Part shown: piece by piece, positions 20,766-29,747 of the stretch
Layout of the letters: each line of letters opens with the position of its first letter
Numbering within the stretch: the stretch's first letter is position 1
Assembly (NCBI GenBank): GCA_913060815.1
Contig: CAJXSZ010000023.1
Location: 1 to 51,267, forward strand
Reading direction: 5' to 3'
DNA: 51,267 bases
From: an uncultured Sulfitobacter sp.
Lineage (GTDB): Bacteria > Pseudomonadota > Alphaproteobacteria > Rhodobacterales > Rhodobacteraceae
Translations under genes and position numbers: made by a program
Notes under the pieces: generated by a model
Told to the model about the DNA's origin: nothing
What the model saw: only the letters and a program-made list of their open reading frames with translations
Database searches by the model: none

Positions 20766-21551
20766 ATGGCTCTTCCTGAGTTCTCCATGCGTCAGCTGCT
20801 CGAAGCAGGCGTACACTTTGGTCACCAGACACAGCGCTGGAACCCCCGCATGGGCCCGTACATCTACGGCGCACGCAACGGCATTCACATCATGGACCTG
20901 ACACAGACTGTCCCCATGCTTGAGGACGCTCTGAAAATTATCCGTGATACCGTCGCCAAAGGCGGCAGCGTACTCTTCGTCGGCACAAAGCGTCAGGCTG
21001 CACAGCCCATCGCCGAAGCCGCAGAGAAATGCGCACAGTATTACATGAACCACCGCTGGCTCGGCGGCACGCTGACCAACTGGCAGACCGTGTCCAAGTC
21101 CATCCAGCGTCTCAAGCACATCGACGAGCAGTCCGAGATGGGCTTTTCCGGCATGACCAAGAAAGAGCGTCTTGGCATGGAGCGTGACCAGGGCAAGCTT
21201 CAGGCATCCTTGGGAGGTATCCGTGAGATGGGCGGTCGTCCCGACCTGATCTTCGTTATCGACGTGCGCAAAGAGCAGCTGGCGATCGCAGAAGCCAACA
21301 AGCTGGGCATTCCGGTTGTGGCTGTGGTTGACACCAACTGCTCACCTGATGGCATCGACTACATCATTCCGGGCAACGATGACGCGGCACGCGCCATTGC
21401 ACTTTACACCGATCTGGCAGCACGCGCTGCTCTCGACGGTATGTCCGCACAGCTGGGCGCCGCTGGCGTTGATCTGGGCGCGATGGAAGAAGCACCCGTT
21501 GAAGAAGCCGTAGCCGAAGAGGCAGCAGCCGAGACACCCGCCGCAAGCTAA
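20766..21551 (+). CDS. rpsB: 30S ribosomal protein S2
   Basis: A 261-residue small-subunit protein: [53 protein letters not shown] and the Rossmann-like [11 protein letters not shown]. The acidic, alanine-rich C-terminal tail ([13 protein letters not shown]) is common in this clade. The start at 20766 gives the canonical N-terminus; the upstream open frame is leader. It is paired with tsf. Confidence 0.98.
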   Translation: MALPEFSMRQLLEAGVHFGHQTQRWNPRMGPYIYGARNGIHIMDLTQTVPMLEDALKIIRDTVAKGGSVLFVGTKRQAAQPIAEAAEKCAQYYMNHRWLGGTLTNWQTVSKSIQRLKHIDEQSEMGFSGMTKKERLGMERDQGKLQASLGGIREMGGRPDLIFVIDVRKEQLAIAEANKLGIPVVAVVDTNCSPDGIDYIIPGNDDAARAIALYTDLAARAALDGMSAQLGAAGVDLGAMEEAPVEEAVAEEAAAETPAAS

Positions 21552-21570
21552 GGCCTGCGCGGAACAGTTT

Positions 21571-21597
21571 ATGGGGCAGGGGAGCACCCTGCCTCAT
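21571..21597 (+). terminator. Intercistronic hairpin rpsB/tsf
   Basis: GGGCAGGG-gagca-CCCTGCC followed by TCATTTCC lies in the 79-base gap between rpsB and tsf. It could lower read-through or stabilise the rpsB message. There is no uninterrupted T-run, so it is probably a partial terminator. Confidence 0.5.
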
Positions 21598-21630
21598 TTC
21601 CTTACACACTCATTTAGGAGCACCAAAGCG

Positions 21631-22503
21631 ATGGCAATCACAGCATCCATGGTCAAAGAACTCCGCGACTCGACCGGCGCGGGCATGATGGACGCCAAGA
21701 AGGCGCTGACAGAAAACGACGGCGATATGGAGGCAGCGGTAGATTGGCTGCGCACCAAGGGCCTCGCCAAAGCGGCAAAGAAATCAGGCCGCACCGCAGC
21801 CGAAGGTCTTGTTGCAGTAAAAGTTGAAGGCGGCCGCGGTATCGCAGTCGAAGTCAACTCCGAGACAGACTTTGTAGGCAAGAACGCCGACTTCCAGAAG
21901 ATGGTTGCAGGCATTGCTGACGTGGCCGTATCCGCGGCTGACATTGACGCGCTAAAAGCGGCTGACATGGGCGGTAAGTCCGTCGAGCAGACCGTCACAG
22001 ACGCAGTTGCCGTGATCGGCGAGAACATGTCCGTGCGCCGCATGTCGTCCATCGAAGGCGACGCGGTTGTATCCTACGTGCACAACGCTGCTGCACCTGG
22101 CATGGGCAAGATCGGCGTTCTGGTCGCCATGACAGGCGGTGACGACGCATTCGGCAAGCAGGTTGCGATGCACATCGCAGCTGTGAACCCTGCCTCCTTG
22201 TCCGAGGATGACCTCGACCCGGCTGTTGTTGAGAAGGAAAAGCAGGTCCAGATCGATATTGCGAAAGAGTCCGGAAAGCCTGACGCCGTGATCGAGAAGA
22301 TGATCGTTGGCCGCATGAAGAAGTACATGTCCGAAGTGACGCTGCTGAATCAAGCCTTCGTTATCAACCCCGACCTTACTGTCGCTGCCGCAGCAGCAGA
22401 GGCGGGTGCCACCATCACTGGTTTTGTCCGTCTCGAAGTTGGTGAAGGTATCGAGGTCGTGAAAGAAGACTTTGCAGCAGAAGTTGCAAAAATGAACGGC
22501 TAA
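21631..22503 (+). CDS. tsf: Translation elongation factor Ts
   Basis: A 290-residue nucleotide-exchange factor for EF-Tu. The N-terminal UBA-like module ([20 protein letters not shown]), the TDFVGKN signature in [14 protein letters not shown], and the coiled-coil/dimerisation part later in the protein are all present. AGGAG precedes the start at 21631. It ends before a strong terminator. Confidence 0.98.
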   Translation: MAITASMVKELRDSTGAGMMDAKKALTENDGDMEAAVDWLRTKGLAKAAKKSGRTAAEGLVAVKVEGGRGIAVEVNSETDFVGKNADFQKMVAGIADVAVSAADIDALKAADMGGKSVEQTVTDAVAVIGENMSVRRMSSIEGDAVVSYVHNAAAPGMGKIGVLVAMTGGDDAFGKQVAMHIAAVNPASLSEDDLDPAVVEKEKQVQIDIAKESGKPDAVIEKMIVGRMKKYMSEVTLLNQAFVINPDLTVAAAAAEAGATITGFVRLEVGEGIEVVKEDFAAEVAKMNG

Positions 22504-22526
22504 GTCGCTTCAAGCGAAGAGTTCTG

Positions 22527-22558
22527 AAAGGCGGAGTGTAACAGCTCCGCCTTTTTCT
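22527..22558 (+). terminator. Rho-independent terminator of rpsB-tsf
   Basis: The stem AAGGCGGAG/CTCCGCCTT is followed by TTTCTTT, 24 bases after the tsf stop and before the convergent aroQ. Confidence 0.9.
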
Positions 22559-22602
22559 TTGTAAGGTCGTTATGTTTCAACGCTTTGTAGCCTGATATTG
22601 AT

Positions 22603-23040
22603 CTAATCAATCAAGCGCTGCGCCAGCGCATCAAGAGCCATCACATAGCCCTGTGCACCAAACCCGCATATCTGCCCGACAGCAACTTTCGACAGGTACG
22701 AGACGTGCCGAAACGGCTCTCGCGCGTGAATATTGCTCAGATGAACCTCGACCATGGGCAGCTCAACCGAGGCCACGGCATCCATCAGCGCGATGGACGT
22801 ATGCGTGTAAGCGCCCGCATTAATCACCAGACCACCGTATTTGCCCTTGGCAGCATGGATCGCATCAAGCATCACGCCTTCATGGTTTGATTGCATAAAT
22901 TCCAAATCCAAGCCAATGCGCTGCGCATGGGCCGTGCACATCTGCTCGATATCGGCGAGCGTGGTTGCGCCATAAACTTCAGGCTGGCGCTGGCCGAGCA
23001 GGTTAAGGTTGGGACCATTTAGAATGAGAACCGAGGGCAT
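22603..23040 (-). CDS. aroQ: 3-dehydroquinate dehydratase, type II
   Basis: A 145-residue dodecameric enzyme of the shikimate pathway that dehydrates 3-dehydroquinate. NGPNLNLLGQRQPEVYG contains the catalytic tyrosine Y23. QSNHEG, INAGAYTHTS and the histidine region EVHLSNIHAREPFRHVSY complete the active site. It stands alone on the minus strand. The window also holds a DAHP synthase for the first step of the pathway, but elsewhere. Confidence 0.96.
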   Translation of the reverse strand: MPSVLILNGPNLNLLGQRQPEVYGATTLADIEQMCTAHAQRIGLDLEFMQSNHEGVMLDAIHAAKGKYGGLVINAGAYTHTSIALMDAVASVELPMVEVHLSNIHAREPFRHVSYLSKVAVGQICGFGAQGYVMALDALAQRLID

Positions 23041-23403
23041 AGAAAATCCGATACAACTGCGTCGTTTGAACCTTGGCAGCGTTGGATTGCGCTGTCCAGC
23101 ATTAGGCGGTCACGTAGATAGAAGTTTGAGGAACTGTGGTTTTGTCCAAGCAATTGAGTACGCTAAGCTGTATCTATGGATACATTGGGGTTTTCCGCAT
23201 GATGCGCGGCAATCTTGCGTATTATTTATTTACATAATACTGATTATAAGTAATCTGGATGTCTTGTAAAACTGCCTCCCGCTAGGTCCGACGTTTGTGT
23301 TTTCAAAGCTGATTACCACAGCTGCGCAGATCAGCATTGACCTTCCCCAAGGTGTTATGAAACCTGCCTTACAACAGTATCAGCACCACCATCGGAGATC
23401 ACC
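23041..23403. other. AT-rich intergenic region between aroQ and the E1 gene
   Basis: A 363-base divergent gap. Bases 23160-23275 are markedly AT-rich compared with the flanking genes and contain ATTATTTATTTACATAAT, a plausible promoter or protein-binding segment for the plus-strand pair. No gene or terminator is evident. Confidence 0.45.
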
Positions 23404-25587
23404 ATGGATCGCGCCGCAATCGTCCACCAGAATTTCTTACGACGGCTCACCGACAATGATCTGCCTGAGGGACAGACATCTGACCAAGGGATTGCGCCCG
23501 CCAAACTGGTCGAGATATTTCGCAGCCAAACGCTCAGCCGACAGCTTGATCGCACCAGCCGCACAATGCAGTCGCAAGGCAAAGGGTTCTACACCATCGG
23601 GTCATCAGGTCATGAAGGTATGGCCGCCGTTGCAGAGGCATTGCGCCCTACAGATATGGCGTTCCTGCACTACCGCGACGCGGCGTTTCAGATCCAGCGT
23701 GCAGCGCAGGTTCCGGGGCAACAGCCTGTGTGGGACATGCTGCTGAGCTTTCGTGCGGCCAAATCTGATCCGATTTCAGGTGGAAGGCACAAAGTGCTTG
23801 GTTCGCGCAGCCTAAATATCCCACCTCAAACCTCAACAATCGCCAGCCATTTACCCAAAGCTGTTGGCGCGGCCTACTCCCTCGGGCTGGCCAAACGCAC
23901 AGCGCCCGAGCATCAAGTGCTTCCTTCTGACAGTATTGTAATGTGTAGCTTTGGCGATGCGTCCTCCAACCATTCTACAGCGCAAGGCGCGATCAATACC
24001 GCCTGTTGGACCAGCTATCAATCAGTGCCGATGCCGCTTCTTTTTGTGTGTGAAGACAATGGTATAGGCATCTCTGTTCCCACGCCTCAGGGCTGGGTTG
24101 CAGCAAATTATGCGAGCAGGCCCGGTCTGAAATACTTCAGCTGTAACGGGCTGGATATGGTCGAGACGTTGAAGGTTTCCGAGCGCGCGGCCGATTACGT
24201 GCGCCGCACGCGCAAACCTGCATTCTTGCATATCAGTACAGTACGGCTTTACGGCCATGCTGGCTCTGACGTTGAGATGACCTACCGCGATAAGGCGGCG
24301 ATCGAGGTGTCTGAAGCCAATGATCCGCTGCTTCACTCGGCGCGCATCTTGCGCGATCTTAACGTGAGCACACCAGCGCAGTCTCTTGAAATATATAATG
24401 AACTTGAAGAAACCTGCTCCCGTGTCTCCCGCGAGGTCATGGCACAAGAAACGCTAGTTTCTGCTGACGACGTCATGGCCAGTATCGTGCCGCCTGCCCG
24501 CGCATGTGTGCCTTCCAATGGGCCAACGCCGCAAGCGCGGAGCAAAATGTTGGGCAACGATCTAAAACAGATGACCGAGCCACAGGCGATGAATCGCATA
24601 TTAGGCTGGGCGCTGGCGGACCTGATGCTTGAGCATCCAGAGATTATCGTGGCAGGTGAGGATGTTGGCCGCAAAGGTGGCGTGTATGGCGTCACACAGA
24701 AGCTGCAAAACCGCTTTGGTCCTGACCGCGTGATTGATACGCTTTTGGATGAGCAGTCGATCCTCGGGTTGGCCATCGGGATGGCACACAACGGTTTTGT
24801 GCCGATGCCCGAGATCCAGTTCCTCGCGTATCTGCACAACGCCGAGGATCAGCTGCGTGGTGAAGCGGCCACGCTCAGCTTCTTTTCGAACGGCCAATAC
24901 ACCAATCCGATGGTGCTGCGGATTGCGGGGCTTGGCTATCAAAAAGGGTTTGGCGGGCATTTCCACAACGACAATTCGCTGGCCGTGCTGAGGGATATTC
25001 CGGGCCTGATTATCGCTTGCCCCTCTCGGGGTTCGGATGCGGCGATGATGTTACGCGAGGCGGTGCGCCTTGCGCGAGAAGAGCAGCGTGTTGTCGTGTT
25101 TATTGAGCCGATCGCCCTCTATCCTATGAAAGACCTCGAGAACGCGGGGGACGGCGGATGGCTAAGCACCTACCCCGCGCCAGATCAGAAAATCGCTCTT
25201 GGCGAGATTGGCGTAGAGGGGTCGGGCACCGATCTTGCGATCATCAGCTATGCCAATGGCTATTACCTCTCAACTCAGGCGCGTCGAGAAGTCGAGGGGA
25301 GCGGGATCAACCTGCGCCTGATCGACATGCGTTGGCTTGCCCCTCTGCCTGTGGAGGCGCTGTTGGAGGCGACCAAGGATTGCACCAATGTTTTGATCGT
25401 CGACGAGTGCCGCCAAACCGGTAGCCAGTCTGAAGCCCTGATGGCCATATTTGCCGAGGCGGGGCGCAGCCGTGTCGCGCGGGTCGCTGCACAAGACAGC
25501 TTTATCGCGACGGGGCCAGCCTATGCGGCCACACTGCCCTCCAAAGAAAGCATTATCGACGCGGCACGTGCGCTGGTGACGTCATGA
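23404..25587 (+). CDS. Fused alpha/beta 2-oxoacid dehydrogenase E1
   Basis: A 727-residue thiamine-diphosphate enzyme joining the E1 alpha chain (residues 1 to about 370) to the E1 beta chain (from about 395). The TPP/Mg site is FGDASSNH (183-190) to EDNGIGIS (217-224). The beta half shows VAGEDVGRKGGVYGVTQKL, FNEQ-like LLDEQSILGLAIG, and the C-terminal transketolase domain with DMRWLAPLP. It should decarboxylate a branched or aryl 2-oxoacid and pass the acyl group to a lipoyl E2, but no E2, E3 or lipoyl domain is nearby. GGAGA precedes the start. It overlaps the next gene by ATGA, so an acyltransferase is made in step. The substrate is unknown. Confidence 0.88.
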   Translation: MDRAAIVHQNFLRRLTDNDLPEGQTSDQGIAPAKLVEIFRSQTLSRQLDRTSRTMQSQGKGFYTIGSSGHEGMAAVAEALRPTDMAFLHYRDAAFQIQRAAQVPGQQPVWDMLLSFRAAKSDPISGGRHKVLGSRSLNIPPQTSTIASHLPKAVGAAYSLGLAKRTAPEHQVLPSDSIVMCSFGDASSNHSTAQGAINTACWTSYQSVPMPLLFVCEDNGIGISVPTPQGWVAANYASRPGLKYFSCNGLDMVETLKVSERAADYVRRTRKPAFLHISTVRLYGHAGSDVEMTYRDKAAIEVSEANDPLLHSARILRDLNVSTPAQSLEIYNELEETCSRVSREVMAQETLVSADDVMASIVPPARACVPSNGPTPQARSKMLGNDLKQMTEPQAMNRILGWALADLMLEHPEIIVAGEDVGRKGGVYGVTQKLQNRFGPDRVIDTLLDEQSILGLAIGMAHNGFVPMPEIQFLAYLHNAEDQLRGEAATLSFFSNGQYTNPMVLRIAGLGYQKGFGGHFHNDNSLAVLRDIPGLIIACPSRGSDAAMMLREAVRLAREEQRVVVFIEPIALYPMKDLENAGDGGWLSTYPAPDQKIALGEIGVEGSGTDLAIISYANGYYLSTQARREVEGSGINLRLIDMRWLAPLPVEALLEATKDCTNVLIVDECRQTGSQSEALMAIFAEAGRSRVARVAAQDSFIATGPAYAATLPSKESIIDAARALVTS

Positions 25588-26624
25588 GCCGCCCGACAGC
25601 GGTGATCATTTGCCCTGGTCGAGGGACGTATAACAAGCCCGAGCTTGGTACGCTGATGCGCCACCACGCAGGTGATCCGCTGATCGCGCAGTGGGACGAG
25701 ATGCGCAGGGATGCGGATCAGGAAACACTTACCGCGCTAGATACGGCAGACCGCTTTAGTGCGGCGCGCCACACCACGGGCGACAATGCTTCTGCCCTTA
25801 TTTACGCCTGCAGTTTTCTGGATGCGCGGGCGGTACATGAGACGCATGATGTGCTGGCTGTGACAGGCAATTCTCTGGGATGGTATATCGCGCTCGCCGC
25901 TGGTGGCGGCGCTGACGCAGAGGATGGCATGCAGATTGTGAATACCATGGGCGGCCTGATGCATGCCCACGGGACGGGCGGGCAAATCCTCTACTCCTTC
26001 GTGGATGCCGACTGGCGCGAGATCGAGGGTGAGCAGGCACGACTTTACGCGCTGATCGCTCACATTGATGCGCAGGAAGGCATGAAGCTAGCGCTGTCTA
26101 TCCATTTAGGGGGTATGATGGTCTTGGCAGGTAACGATGCGGGGCTAAGCGCCGCTGAAAAAGCGCTTCAAACTGATCCTGAACGCAAGCCATTGCGCCT
26201 CCCCAATCACGCGGCGTTTCATACCGATATGATGGAAGATGTCGCTGCAATGGGGCGCGCACAGCTTTCACAAAAGCTCTTTAGTGATCCGCATACTGCG
26301 CTGATTGACGGTCGCGGCGCGGTTTGGCATCCGCGCGCCTGTGATCTTGCCGCCTTGCGCGATTATACGCTAGGGCATCAGATCACACAGAGCTATGATT
26401 TTACTGCTGCCATTCAGTCAGCGGCGCGGAATTTCGCGCCAGAGCGTTTCGTGGTGACGGGCCCTGGCACAACGCTGGGAAGTGCTGTTGCACAATCTCT
26501 TATTGCGATCAATTGGCAGGGGATCGACAGCAAGGAAGCCTTTACCGCACGCCAGAAAAGTGACCCGCTCGTTGTGAGCATGGGGCGCGAAGACCAGCGC
26601 GGTCTGGTGATCATAACTGATTAG
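25584..26624 (+). CDS. FabD-like acyltransferase with altered specificity residues
   Basis: A 346-residue protein with the malonyl-CoA:ACP acyltransferase fold. The nucleophile is S97 in GNSLGW (family GHSLGE) and the catalytic histidine is H213 in AAFHTDMM. An ungapped alignment to E. coli FabD around the nucleophile puts M122 where Arg117 binds the malonyl carboxylate, and the oxyanion-hole glutamine of PGQGSQ is arginine (PGRG). It therefore probably handles an uncharged acyl group instead of malonyl. It is translationally coupled to the E1 gene, suggesting it uses the acyl product of that enzyme. It could also be an inactive relative. Confidence 0.8.
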   Translation: MSRPTAVIICPGRGTYNKPELGTLMRHHAGDPLIAQWDEMRRDADQETLTALDTADRFSAARHTTGDNASALIYACSFLDARAVHETHDVLAVTGNSLGWYIALAAGGGADAEDGMQIVNTMGGLMHAHGTGGQILYSFVDADWREIEGEQARLYALIAHIDAQEGMKLALSIHLGGMMVLAGNDAGLSAAEKALQTDPERKPLRLPNHAAFHTDMMEDVAAMGRAQLSQKLFSDPHTALIDGRGAVWHPRACDLAALRDYTLGHQITQSYDFTAAIQSAARNFAPERFVVTGPGTTLGSAVAQSLIAINWQGIDSKEAFTARQKSDPLVVSMGREDQRGLVIITD

Positions 26625-26663
26625 TCCAAGGCAGAGCCCGCCACGCACATTCGGTGGGTCGGC

Positions 26664-27185
26664 TCAAAGTGCCTTGAGATCACCCGCAAACCGTGCAGCG
26701 TTCTGTTGATAATGTTCGGCACTGCGCGTGAGGCCTTGGATGGCCGCTGCGTCAAGCTCCCGTACGACTTTTCCGGGTGCGCCCATGACAAGGCTGCCGT
26801 CGGCAATGACCTTGTTCTCCGTAATCAACGCCCCTGCCCCGATGAGGCAATTCTTGCCGATCTTGGCACCGTTCAAGACCGTGGCGCCCATGCCGATAAG
26901 TGAGTTGTCGCCAATCGTGCAGCCGTGCAGCATGACCTTATGGCCAATGGTGCAGTTCTCACCAATGGTGAGCGGGCAACCGGGATCGGTGTGAAAGACG
27001 CAGTTCTCTTGCACATTTGATCCAGTGCCCACGCTGATTAATTCATTGTCACCGCGCAGAGTGCAGCCAAACCAGACAGAGGATTTTGCCGCCAGCGTCA
27101 CATTACCGATTACATTGGCATCGGGGGCGACCCACGCGGTGGCGTCAACCTGTGGCGATACATCGGCGAGTGCATAAAGTGTCAT
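26664..27185 (-). CDS. Gamma-carbonic anhydrase-family hexapeptide protein
   Basis: A 173-residue left-handed beta-helix trimer. Hexapeptide turns run from about residue 20 to 125. The zinc histidines of the family are seen in [18 protein letters not shown]. The closest named relatives are PaaY/YrdA/CaiE-type proteins, so activity may be carbonic anhydrase or thioesterase. The start overlaps the gmk stop (ATGA), making it the last gene of yicC-gmk-this. Confidence 0.88.
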   Translation of the reverse strand: MTLYALADVSPQVDATAWVAPDANVIGNVTLAAKSSVWFGCTLRGDNELISVGTGSNVQENCVFHTDPGCPLTIGENCTIGHKVMLHGCTIGDNSLIGMGATVLNGAKIGKNCLIGAGALITENKVIADGSLVMGAPGKVVRELDAAAIQGLTRSAEHYQQNAARFAGDLKAL

Positions 27186-27823
27186 GTCAAATCCTCGAAT
27201 TGGCTTTGCAGGCGGCGGGCAATATCGCTCAGCTGCGGTTGTTGGGTGCGTTTGAGGCGCTCGGCGCTGATAATGGTCTTTAGCTTGGCCTCGGTCACGT
27301 CCAGATCATCATTAACGAGCACGTAATCATAACCGTCCCAATGACTGATTTCATCCCAGCTTTTTTGCATGCGCTTGGCGATCGTTTGGGCATCATCCTG
27401 ACCGCGGCTCACCAAACGGCGGTGCAATTCTGCGATGGAGGGCGGCAGAATGAAGATCGACAGCGTGTAAAGCCCCAACGGGGAGTTGCGGATTTGCTGC
27501 GCGCCCTGCCAGTCGATATCAAAGAGCACGTCATTTCCGGCGTTGATCCCTGCTTCGACAGGTCCCTTGGGAGAGCCGTAGAAATTGCCGAACACATGGG
27601 CATGCTCCAGCAACTCCCCTTCGCCAACCCATTTGCGGAACGTGTCCTCGGTGACAAAGCGGTAGTCCTTGCCATCAACCTCGCCCTCACGCGGTTCGCG
27701 GGTAGTGGCAGAGACCGAAAAACTCAGCGTGTCGTCCCAGACCATGAGGCGCTTGGCGAGTGTGGATTTGCCCGCGCCTGACGGCGAGGACAGGATGATC
27801 AAGAGGCCGCGGCGGTCGCTCAT
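27182..27823 (-). CDS. gmk: Guanylate kinase
   Basis: A 213-residue cytosolic enzyme phosphorylating GMP to GDP. P-loop PSGAGKST (14-21), [21 protein letters not shown] (the GMP-binding segment) and [11 protein letters not shown] are standard. It lies 3 bases after yicC, the order conserved across proteobacteria. Confidence 0.97.
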   Translation of the reverse strand: MSDRRGLLIILSSPSGAGKSTLAKRLMVWDDTLSFSVSATTREPREGEVDGKDYRFVTEDTFRKWVGEGELLEHAHVFGNFYGSPKGPVEAGINAGNDVLFDIDWQGAQQIRNSPLGLYTLSIFILPPSIAELHRRLVSRGQDDAQTIAKRMQKSWDEISHWDGYDYVLVNDDLDVTEAKLKTIISAERLKRTQQPQLSDIARRLQSQFEDLT

Positions 27824-27826
27824 AGT

Positions 27827-28720
27827 TTACTCCACATTCTGCACTTGTTCGCGCAATTGGTCGATGACAGCTTTGAGCGCTAAGCCCACTTGCGTGAGAT
27901 CACTGTCCTGAGATTTGGCGCAAAGGGTGTTGGCCTCGCGGTTGAATTCCTGCATCAGGAAATCGAGTTTCCGACCTACCGTGCCGCCCTCTTCCAGCAG
28001 CGCTTTCGCTGCAGTGACATGGGCCTTCAGACGGTCAATCTCTTCGGTGATATCTGCTTTGACTGCGATCAGGGCAAGCTCTGCCGCGATGCGGTCAGGC
28101 TCGAACCCGTCTACATTGTCCATAACCCGCGCCAGATTGCGTTTCAGGGTCTGGGCAGTGGCGTCTTCGCGCGCATGTGCCAATGTGGCCGCTTGCGTCG
28201 TGAGGGCTTCGATCTGCGCCAATTGGTCGGTCATTACAGCAAGTAATGCGGCGCCTTCAGCACTGCGCATCGAATTGAACGCCTCCAGCACACCGACAAA
28301 TTCGGTGACTAGTGCTTTTGCCAATGCTTCATTATCATCTTCGACGGCTGCCTGCGCCAAGACACCGCGCATTGTCACAATATCAGTTGCCTTTGACGGC
28401 GCCAGCGATACGCCTGCATCCATCGCTGCAGTCTCGATCCGGCCGAGGGCGTCCAGCACGGTAGCAAGTTGTACCTCGTCCACAGTAAGGCCGCCTGTGG
28501 CATCTTCGTCGCGTACGGCGCGCAGACCTATCGTGACATTGCCGCGCCCGATCTGACCGCTTGCCGTTTTGCGCACCGCAGCCTCAAGGCCAGGAATCCA
28601 GTCGGGTACACGAATACGCAGATCAAGGCCCTTGCCATTGACCGCTCTCACGTCCCAGCTCCAGCTGTGGGGCGCCAATGCGCCGCTTTTTGCGGCAAAA
28701 CCTGTCATCGAGCGGATCAT
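27827..28720 (-). CDS. yicC: YicC-family endoribonuclease
   Basis: A 297-residue RNase of the YicC family. MIRSMTGFA is the invariant N-terminus and fixes the start at 28720. VRAVNGKGLDLRIRVP and the C-terminal GRKLDFLMQEFNREANTLCAKS are hallmark segments. In other bacteria YicC cleaves RNA and affects small-RNA decay. It is the first gene of yicC-gmk-gamma-CA. Confidence 0.94.
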   Translation of the reverse strand: MIRSMTGFAAKSGALAPHSWSWDVRAVNGKGLDLRIRVPDWIPGLEAAVRKTASGQIGRGNVTIGLRAVRDEDATGGLTVDEVQLATVLDALGRIETAAMDAGVSLAPSKATDIVTMRGVLAQAAVEDDNEALAKALVTEFVGVLEAFNSMRSAEGAALLAVMTDQLAQIEALTTQAATLAHAREDATAQTLKRNLARVMDNVDGFEPDRIAAELALIAVKADITEEIDRLKAHVTAAKALLEEGGTVGRKLDFLMQEFNREANTLCAKSQDSDLTQVGLALKAVIDQLREQVQNVE

Positions 28721-29020
28721 AGCGGCGCCTTTGCATTGTAGTGTCGAGGTTTTGAATAAGGTTTTTTCCCCCTTATCCGCAAGCCCCATCGGGCCCAAAT
28801 ACTCGGTAGAGATTTAGGCGGCGCGTTAACCTAGGTGCAGACGAGGCGTTAACCTTCATGACTGAATTATGACCATTTGGGGGCAGGCTTTGCTATATAA
28901 ATTACTCAATCGGCACTGTGTCCAGAACCGACACATCGGCAGACCACTGCCTAAATTCAAGAAAATGAAAAATTGCCCGACTGTTTCTGCCCAAGATGCG
29001 TATAATCGAGGAGAGCCTTT
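28721..29020 (+). promoter_or_regulatory. Divergent promoter region with TTAACC repeats
   Basis: A 300-base gap between yicC and the PAS_5 gene. GCGTTAACCT occurs twice in the same orientation at 28823-28832 and 28846-28855, spaced 23 bases (about two helical turns). TTAACC resembles the half-site bound by CtrA in alphaproteobacteria. GGAGAG precedes the PAS_5 start. Assigned by eye. Confidence 0.4.
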
Positions 29021-29698
29021 ATGGACAATTTGAGCCACAACCAACATAATGTCGTAACCATGTCAGACTATCAGTCCCACCACGGTTTAGCACCTCTTTC
29101 GATTGTCGAAGCCTATTGGGATGCCTTAAGGGCGGGTCGCGAAATGCCCAAACGCGCGGAGATCGATCCGCGCGGAATTGAAAGCGCGCTTGAATACGCG
29201 TTTATCCTTGAGCGTGTAGCACCTGGAGTGGCGCGTATGCGGATCGCGGGCAGCCACTTGCATGATCTTATGGGAATGGAGGCGCGCGGTATGCCGTTGA
29301 CGGCGTTTTTCGAGCAGGACGACCGTGTTCGAGTGGCTGGTCTGCTCGAGGAAGTGTTCCAGACCCCGGCGACAGCGGATATTACGATGACGTCATCCAG
29401 AAATGCATCTCAACCCGCGCTTGAGGCGCGCATGGTGCTTTTACCGCTTAAAAGCGATCTAGGGGACGTGAGCCGCATTTTGGGCTGTATCGTGAGCAAA
29501 GGCGTTTTGGGTGAGACACCGAGGCGTTTCAAGCTTGCAAACAGCATGCTGCGCCGCCTTGACGGGAAAGTGGAGCAGGTCGAAAAGCCTGTAGTGCGAG
29601 AGTTTGCCGAACCCGTCAAAGCCTTTGAAGGGAAGCCGCCAGAGCCGTCAAATTCTAAGCGACCTGCATACTTGCGATTGGTCAAGAACGACGATTGA
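29021..29698 (+). CDS. PAS_5 domain protein
   Basis: A 225-residue cytosolic protein whose residues 25-165 form the PAS_5 domain (formerly DUF1478): IVEAYWDALRAGREMPKRAEIDPRGIE, LERVAPGVARMRIAGS, and the following ligand-type fold. The remaining 50 residues are charged and disordered. There is no output domain. Caulobacter relatives act in cell-cycle and stress signalling, so a regulatory role fits. Two candidate CtrA half-sites lie upstream. Confidence 0.8.
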   Translation: MDNLSHNQHNVVTMSDYQSHHGLAPLSIVEAYWDALRAGREMPKRAEIDPRGIESALEYAFILERVAPGVARMRIAGSHLHDLMGMEARGMPLTAFFEQDDRVRVAGLLEEVFQTPATADITMTSSRNASQPALEARMVLLPLKSDLGDVSRILGCIVSKGVLGETPRRFKLANSMLRRLDGKVEQVEKPVVREFAEPVKAFEGKPPEPSNSKRPAYLRLVKNDD

Positions 29699-29702
29699 CG
29701 GG

Positions 29703-29737
29703 CATTCAGGCAGGGCACGTGGCGCACTGCCTGAATG
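29703..29737. terminator. Convergent inverted repeat
   Basis: A perfect ten-base inverted repeat CATTCAGGCA/TGCCTGAATG with a 15-base loop lies between the convergent PAS_5 and DAHP synthase genes. It probably acts as a bidirectional terminator, although neither side has a good T-run. Confidence 0.45.
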
Positions 29738-29747
29738 AATGACGCTG

